A DNA stretch of 64,000 nucleotides from positions 1 to 64,000 of the forward strand of contig JAJCYP010000041.1 of NCBI GenBank assembly GCA_029262855.1. The letters are read 5' to 3'. Numbering within the stretch: position 1 is the first letter of the stretch; each line of letters starts with the position of its first letter. Made by a program: the position numbers and the translations under genes. Below are positions 59,765-64,000 of the stretch, one piece after another. The notes beneath the pieces were generated by a model. It was not told where the DNA came from, made no database searches, and saw only the letters and a list, made by a program, of their open reading frames with translations. Source of the DNA: Bacteroidota bacterium. Its GTDB lineage: Bacteria > Bacteroidota > Rhodothermia > Rhodothermales > UBA10348.

Positions 59765-62700
59765 TTAGCGAATGATGGCGAGTTTCTCTACAACTTCCGA
59801 GGTCTGGGTCGTCCCGTCAGCGGCATCAACTTCCACGCGTAACTGGTAGAGGTAGATCCCCGTGGCGATTCGATCCAGATCGTCGTCAAGCCCATCCCAC
59901 AAGATCTGTACCGGTCCTGATGTGAGAAGCCCCGAAGGCAATGCCTCCTCGGTATTTATGGTCTTGACTGGAGTTCCGTTGAGGGTATAAACCCGTACCC
60001 TCACGCGAGCCGTGGTTCCGGGAGCCTGATTGTGGTCAAACACGAATCGGGTCCGGCTGACCATTGGATTGGGGTAGTTATACACGTTGGAGAGGTTAAG
60101 TACCTCATCCTCGGTGACGACAAAATCCAGATCGGCGGCGGCCGAGTTGTTCAAGACGTCCCAAGCCCTGACGGACAGGGTCCCCGGTCCGGCCTGAGTG
60201 AGCGTAATGGGACGACGAATCTCTCCCCGCTGGTACGAGTCAGGTTCTGAGACGAACGACTCTCCGATGTCCTGTGCTCCGGACTCGTCCCCGTTCACGA
60301 CGAGCAGGATCTCGTGCCCGACGCCTGCTCCGACTGTATTGATGCCGCTCTCATCGAACAGCTTGACGATCAGCTCCGCGTTGGGTGGTGTGGTCTGGCC
60401 GGCGGTGAATGTCGTGTCATTGAGGAAGAGCCTGATCTCAGGCCCTGTTCCGTCGTCGGGCGGATTGTCAGCCGTCCCGCCGACGATCAGCGATTCCGTG
60501 TACCCGAATCCCTGTTCGGCATCCGACGCCGCGTACGCCGAGATCCGACCTCGCTGGTTGCTGTAGGAGATATCTTTCGGCACGACAAACGTCGCGGCCC
60601 ACCGACCGTCGGTGGCCCGGGCTTCGCCACGCCAGATCAGGTCCTCCCGGATCCGGTAGTACGGTAGCGGCATCCGGACCTGCTTGAGCAGGGGCACATT
60701 TCGCACCGCGTCAAAAACGGTCAGGTTCACCACGCCGGTAAATGCCGGATCCGGGTTACCGAAGCCATCCCGAATGCTGCCCTCGATGGTCACACGATCA
60801 AGCGCCTTGAGGGGTGCCTCGCTGGCGGCGAGGTCGACTCCATTGATGGACTCCACCATCACTTCGCGCGGAGGCCAGCCAACGCGCATGGACGGATCGC
60901 CAAGCAGGTTGAACTTCCGACTGTTGCCCTGAAGACCGACGCTGGTGTTTTTCGTGGACTGGAGGACGTCACCCAGACGACGGGCGCCTCCGTTCTCGTC
61001 GCTCTTGAACAATTCAATGTTCAGCGCCCGGTTCAGACCGGCGTTCAAGGAGGTCGTGTCCCCCGAGGTGTACACCAGCCGAACCGTGGTGAGCAGGGCC
61101 ACAGATCCGCCATTGGGATTCAGCAACAGGGCCTCCGCCCCGCTCTGGTCATTCTGCAGATCCCACCAGCCGAAGGAGCAGGTAGCGGTGACAAAGATCG
61201 CGAGTTTGTTGCGATTGGTCAGGGCCCAGGCGTCCTCCTTGGTGAATATTTCCTCCTGTGCCAACCCGTCCGGGCCGCCGTGACCACTGTAGTTGAAGAA
61301 CAGCGTGCCGTTGTTAAGGGCCGCGTTGACCTCGGCCTTGGCCTCGGGAATCCGGAATCCATTCAGGAAGACACGCTCGAATGACTCGGCGTAGATCTTG
61401 GTAACGTTGATGGCCGGGAAGATGCCCGAGCGGATGAGCTCGGCCACCTGATCCACGTTCTGAACGTGGAGGTCGGCGTCGTCCTTTGTCCCGTTCAGGC
61501 CCGTGGGGCCATCATCTGCCACGAACGTGTACTCCGTCCGCCAGCGACCGAAGGTTTCCGGAGACTCGTAGCGGCGCACCTTGTCCACCACCATGAGGGC
61601 CTCCTGAAGGGACTGGACCGGAAACCGGCCAACACCGATATCCACTCGCTCGAAGGACCGGGCCCAGAAGTTGCTGTACGCCCACACCCCCTCGTTGGCA
61701 TCCAGGAGACCGAAGTAGTCGTCACTGGTATAGGTGGCGTCCGTGTTCAGTGATTCATCGGTCTCAAACGGGAATATCCAGTTCTGCAGCGATCCCTCGC
61801 GCTGTGCCAGCCCGCGAAAATCGTAGTGACCGTCTCCAAACATGAGGCCGTACCGAAGAGTCTCCGAGTCGGTGGTCCCTCGATCGTACAGAAACCGGAA
61901 GTAGTCCCGAACGGCTCTCATGTCCGGGACGCCGCCGGAAAACTCGTTATAGATCTGGGAGGTCTGGGCCACGACCACCGAGAGCCCCTCAGCTCGACGC
62001 ATCTCGGCCAGTTCTTCGGCGGCCTCGAGGAACTCCGGAGGCGTGACAATGGCCAGAGCCGGGAAACCGGTGATGCCGTGCAGATTCTGGTTCGGTACCG
62101 GTGCGATAAGATCCGCGGTGAGCGTCTTTGCCGCCGACTCGACAAAGGCCACCAGCTCGCGCGGGCTCTCGCCGGGAGAACGATCCAATCGTACCCGCGC
62201 CACGCCCGAGAAATCCTGCGGAGTCAGGCTGTGAATCAGTCGCGGATCCGTCACATCCCAAATCTGGGGCGTGCCTGCGAATCCGGAAAACTCCAAGGCG
62301 TGAGCTCCGGTGACCGTGTCCGGTCCCGGCAGGCGCACGTATCCACTCGCACCAGACAGGGACATGGGATAAAACACCTGGACGTAGTCGGCAGCCGCCT
62401 GGGGTTCGTTGATCTGGTCTACGAGGCGCATCGTGAGGCTCAGCGACTGCCCTGCCTGAACCGGACCGGTGAAGGTGACGGTGAACGGAGATGCCGCCGG
62501 TCTCTCGGGCGAGTTGACCGTGATCTTGGGCGCTACGCGTTGGGCCAGGATCTGACCACCCGACTCGAAATTCAGCTGGGCGCGTGGGTTGGAAGCGATG
62601 GCCGCCCGAGCGCGATACGTCGCCTCGCCGGAAAGCATGTTTGGGGGTGTGACCCCTGCCAGCAGATCCCGCGAGCCATTGGCGCGGATCGTGTTGCTCA

Positions 62701-63799
62701 TCCAGTCCGATCCCGACTCGTGATCCCGGCTCCAGATCGCTTCTTCAATATCGGTGACGTGGCGACCGGTCGCCTGCCGAATCACGGGCATGCTCCCGTC
62801 GTCAATGAAGGGAACGCTGGCTATGCGAACGCCGGGTTCGCTGCCCAGTCGGAGGAAATAGGCGTTCTCGACCGAGTAGGGATGCACCGTATGCTCCCAA
62901 CCCGAGCTGGACCACGTCCAGGTCAACGGGCCCGAGGCATAGAAAAGGAGCACATCGCCGGCATCGAAACGGCCATCGCCGCCGCCCCGGACCAGCACCG
63001 GATTCTGTGCCAAGTCGGCAATCCGAGGGGCGCTGTTGAGCGCGGCAACCGGCCGGCCGCCGTTACCAAAAATCTGGAGGTTGTTCGGCTCGACGTCGTC
63101 GGGGTTGAGGCCTATGGCCGAAATCAGGTCGCGGTCGATGCGGTAGATCCCTTCCTCGGTAATCGGGATGCGAAAAATCTGACCGTCAGCCAGTACGCTC
63201 CGCGACACATCGAGGTGAGGATTCGTGATCCCGGCCGATCGCGCGGCGGCTGCACTTTCTTCCGAACGGGAGACACCGTCCACCTGAAAGGTGATCTGTC
63301 GGTACCGGCGGACTCGGCCCTCTCCCGCGTCATAGGTCAAGACCGGGGCCGTCAGATTGGCTACGTTTCGCTTCCGAAAAACCCCCACATCGGATACTGA
63401 GGCGCCGGGACTCGGCAGGCTGCCCCTCTTGAGTGCGGGCCCCGCGGGTAGCGCGATCTCGTCGTAGTTGCTGGCGACGATGCGTGCCGTCGGCGCGACC
63501 TCCCCGGCGGCCGTCAGTAATTCATCCGCGACCGTCAGGCCTGACCCGATCCGGGCAAGGTCACCCGCAGACAGAACCACCAACTGCAGCGAATCGACGG
63601 TCTCCCGAAGTGATCGTGGCCACTCCAGATCCATCCTTACTTCGGCGGATCGGTCGCTGGTCCATACCCACTCCGATTGCACGGTCTGCCCCACCGCGGG
63701 GGCGACCGTCACCAACAGCAGGGCAATTGGAATGCAAAGCGGACTACGAAACACGGAAGGGATCTTGGCTTGGAGGAGCTTAAGGAGCCGGGAGATCAT
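59765..63799 (-). CDS. porU: Type IX secretion system sortase PorU (C25 peptidase family)
   Basis: PorU removes the C-terminal signal of T9SS cargo at the cell surface and attaches the protein to A-LPS. ATG 63799 gives a 1344-residue precursor with a long basic leader and signal peptide (ending APAVGQ). The gingipain-type catalytic domain covers about residues 575-960, with catalytic His840 in LFFNYSGHGGPDGLAQEE and Cys874 in AIFVTATCSFGWWDL. An extended N-terminal beta region precedes it. The C-terminus (about 1245-1344: NVYNYPNPMVSRTRFVFDHN ... GIYLYQLRVE) is a sorting-domain-like module, as PorU itself carries. It leads the operon porU - porV - M6-like - peptidase/barrel - tlpA-like - DUF5683-like. 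Confidence 0.93.
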   Translation of the reverse strand: MISRLLKLLQAKIPSVFRSPLCIPIALLLVTVAPAVGQTVQSEWVWTSDRSAEVRMDLEWPRSLRETVDSLQLVVLSAGDLARIGSGLTVADELLTAAGEVAPTARIVASNYDEIALPAGPALKRGSLPSPGASVSDVGVFRKRNVANLTAPVLTYDAGEGRVRRYRQITFQVDGVSRSEESAAAARSAGITNPHLDVSRSVLADGQIFRIPITEEGIYRIDRDLISAIGLNPDDVEPNNLQIFGNGGRPVAALNSAPRIADLAQNPVLVRGGGDGRFDAGDVLLFYASGPLTWTWSSSGWEHTVHPYSVENAYFLRLGSEPGVRIASVPFIDDGSMPVIRQATGRHVTDIEEAIWSRDHESGSDWMSNTIRANGSRDLLAGVTPPNMLSGEATYRARAAIASNPRAQLNFESGGQILAQRVAPKITVNSPERPAASPFTVTFTGPVQAGQSLSLTMRLVDQINEPQAAADYVQVFYPMSLSGASGYVRLPGPDTVTGAHALEFSGFAGTPQIWDVTDPRLIHSLTPQDFSGVARVRLDRSPGESPRELVAFVESAAKTLTADLIAPVPNQNLHGITGFPALAIVTPPEFLEAAEELAEMRRAEGLSVVVAQTSQIYNEFSGGVPDMRAVRDYFRFLYDRGTTDSETLRYGLMFGDGHYDFRGLAQREGSLQNWIFPFETDESLNTDATYTSDDYFGLLDANEGVWAYSNFWARSFERVDIGVGRFPVQSLQEALMVVDKVRRYESPETFGRWRTEYTFVADDGPTGLNGTKDDADLHVQNVDQVAELIRSGIFPAINVTKIYAESFERVFLNGFRIPEAKAEVNAALNNGTLFFNYSGHGGPDGLAQEEIFTKEDAWALTNRNKLAIFVTATCSFGWWDLQNDQSGAEALLLNPNGGSVALLTTVRLVYTSGDTTSLNAGLNRALNIELFKSDENGGARRLGDVLQSTKNTSVGLQGNSRKFNLLGDPSMRVGWPPREVMVESINGVDLAASEAPLKALDRVTIEGSIRDGFGNPDPAFTGVVNLTVFDAVRNVPLLKQVRMPLPYYRIREDLIWRGEARATDGRWAATFVVPKDISYSNQRGRISAYAASDAEQGFGYTESLIVGGTADNPPDDGTGPEIRLFLNDTTFTAGQTTPPNAELIVKLFDESGINTVGAGVGHEILLVVNGDESGAQDIGESFVSEPDSYQRGEIRRPITLTQAGPGTLSVRAWDVLNNSAAADLDFVVTEDEVLNLSNVYNYPNPMVSRTRFVFDHNQAPGTTARVRVRVYTLNGTPVKTINTEEALPSGLLTSGPVQILWDGLDDDLDRIATGIYLYQLRVEVDAADGTTQTSEVVEKLAIIR

Positions 63800-63885
63800 C
63801 GCTCCTCGGAGCGTCGTTCCCGGCGGGTTCGTATCCCTTGGTGCTATAGGCCTGTGTTTTGGTGCTGCGTGTGCGTAGTGCAACA

Positions 63886-63916
63886 GAAAGATACGTGTCT
63901 AAACGCCGAATTCAGG
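63886..63916 (-). promoter_or_regulatory. Possible promoter of the porU operon
   Basis: On the reverse strand TATCTTTC (63893 down to 63886) matches TAnnTTTG at 7 of 8 positions considered, with CTG 19 bases upstream as a weak TTG element. Transcription would start near 63878 and leave a leader of about 80 nt before the chosen porU ATG at 63799. Confidence 0.4.
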
Positions 63917-64000
63917 ATTCGGTGCAGCCGGGTTCTAAAGGATCCCGGCTGGTTGGTTCCTCACGGGTGGTGAATCGACGCCTCTTTACTCGCCCGCCGA
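63900..64000. other. Window edge without recognisable gene
   Basis: The last 100 bases hold no convincing coding start or end. AGCCGGGTTCTAAAGGATCCCGGCT (63926-63951 region) contains an imperfect AGCCGGG/CCCGGCT hairpin that may be the terminator of a gene outside the window. Confidence 0.4.

Noticed and set aside
1-64000. CRISPR arrays, prophage or insertion sequences
   Set aside because: No regularly spaced repeats, cas, integrase, capsid or transposase sequence was seen; the toxin-antitoxin pair and short direct repeats are the only hints of mobility.

Overview
The window is GC-rich chromosomal DNA from a member of the Bacteroidota radiation, most likely Rhodothermota/Rhodothermia. Reasons: type IX secretion genes porU and porV with sorting-type C-termini, a GldE-like protein beside ssb, the family pair CPBP-DUF2007-CdsA and a MutL-adjacent small membrane protein, and two tRNA promoters with the Bacteroidota-type TTG / TAnnTTTG spacing, all in unusually GC-rich DNA. 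Sodium-coupled transporters (NSS and DAACS families) would suit a marine or saline habitat. The lineage is inferred from gene content, not from rRNA. The window has no rRNA, CRISPR array, prophage or insertion sequence.

Layout. 1-5.1 kb: end of ssb, an NSS transporter flanked by short direct repeats, gldE, purF, and a tiny membrane-peptide ORF before a strong terminator. 5.2-13.6 kb: a glycosyltransferase overlapping a GroES-fold protein; the reverse-strand holB-ricT pair; tRNA-Met with a clear promoter and terminator; a reverse-strand block with an EF-G2-type GTPase, a murein amidase and a MamK-like actin. 13.7-19.3 kb: tsaB, accD, a SpoIID-type glycan enzyme and a TonB-dependent receptor. 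19.25-19.8 kb: a YafQ/DinJ-type toxin-antitoxin pair. 19.9-25.7 kb: a tightly overlapping operon, GHL10 glycosidase lipoprotein - large amidase-like lipoprotein - AmpG-like permease, which looks like a cell-wall turnover unit. 25.8-36 kb: lysoplasmalogenase, PAP2 phosphatase, a second tiny membrane protein, Sua5, and an RND efflux set (one adaptor plus two pumps). 36-41 kb: a polysaccharide deacetylase, an HD phosphohydrolase, a kynurenine formamidase-like cyclase and kynureninase. 41-48.4 kb: hpt, then a reverse-strand housekeeping run CPBP protease - DUF2007 - cdsA - small membrane protein - mutL - tilS, a sigma-like factor with two HTH regions, and tRNA-Arg. 48.8-63.8 kb: a DAACS symporter, then a six-gene reverse-strand unit porU - porV - degenerate M6-like secreted protein - metallopeptidase/propeller/barrel protein - TlpA thioredoxin - DUF5683-like protein.

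The most interesting signals are: (1) a MamK-like actin downstream of a murein amidase, with no other magnetosome gene visible; (2) the T9SS sortase operon, which also carries a secreted M6-like protein whose HExxH is erased and a neighbour that fuses an intact HExxH domain to a beta-propeller and a probable outer-membrane barrel; (3) a sigma-like protein with apparently two region-4 segments; (4) two unannotated single-span membrane peptides of 30 and 39 aa. All functional calls rest on reading motifs and remembered family features; no database search was run.
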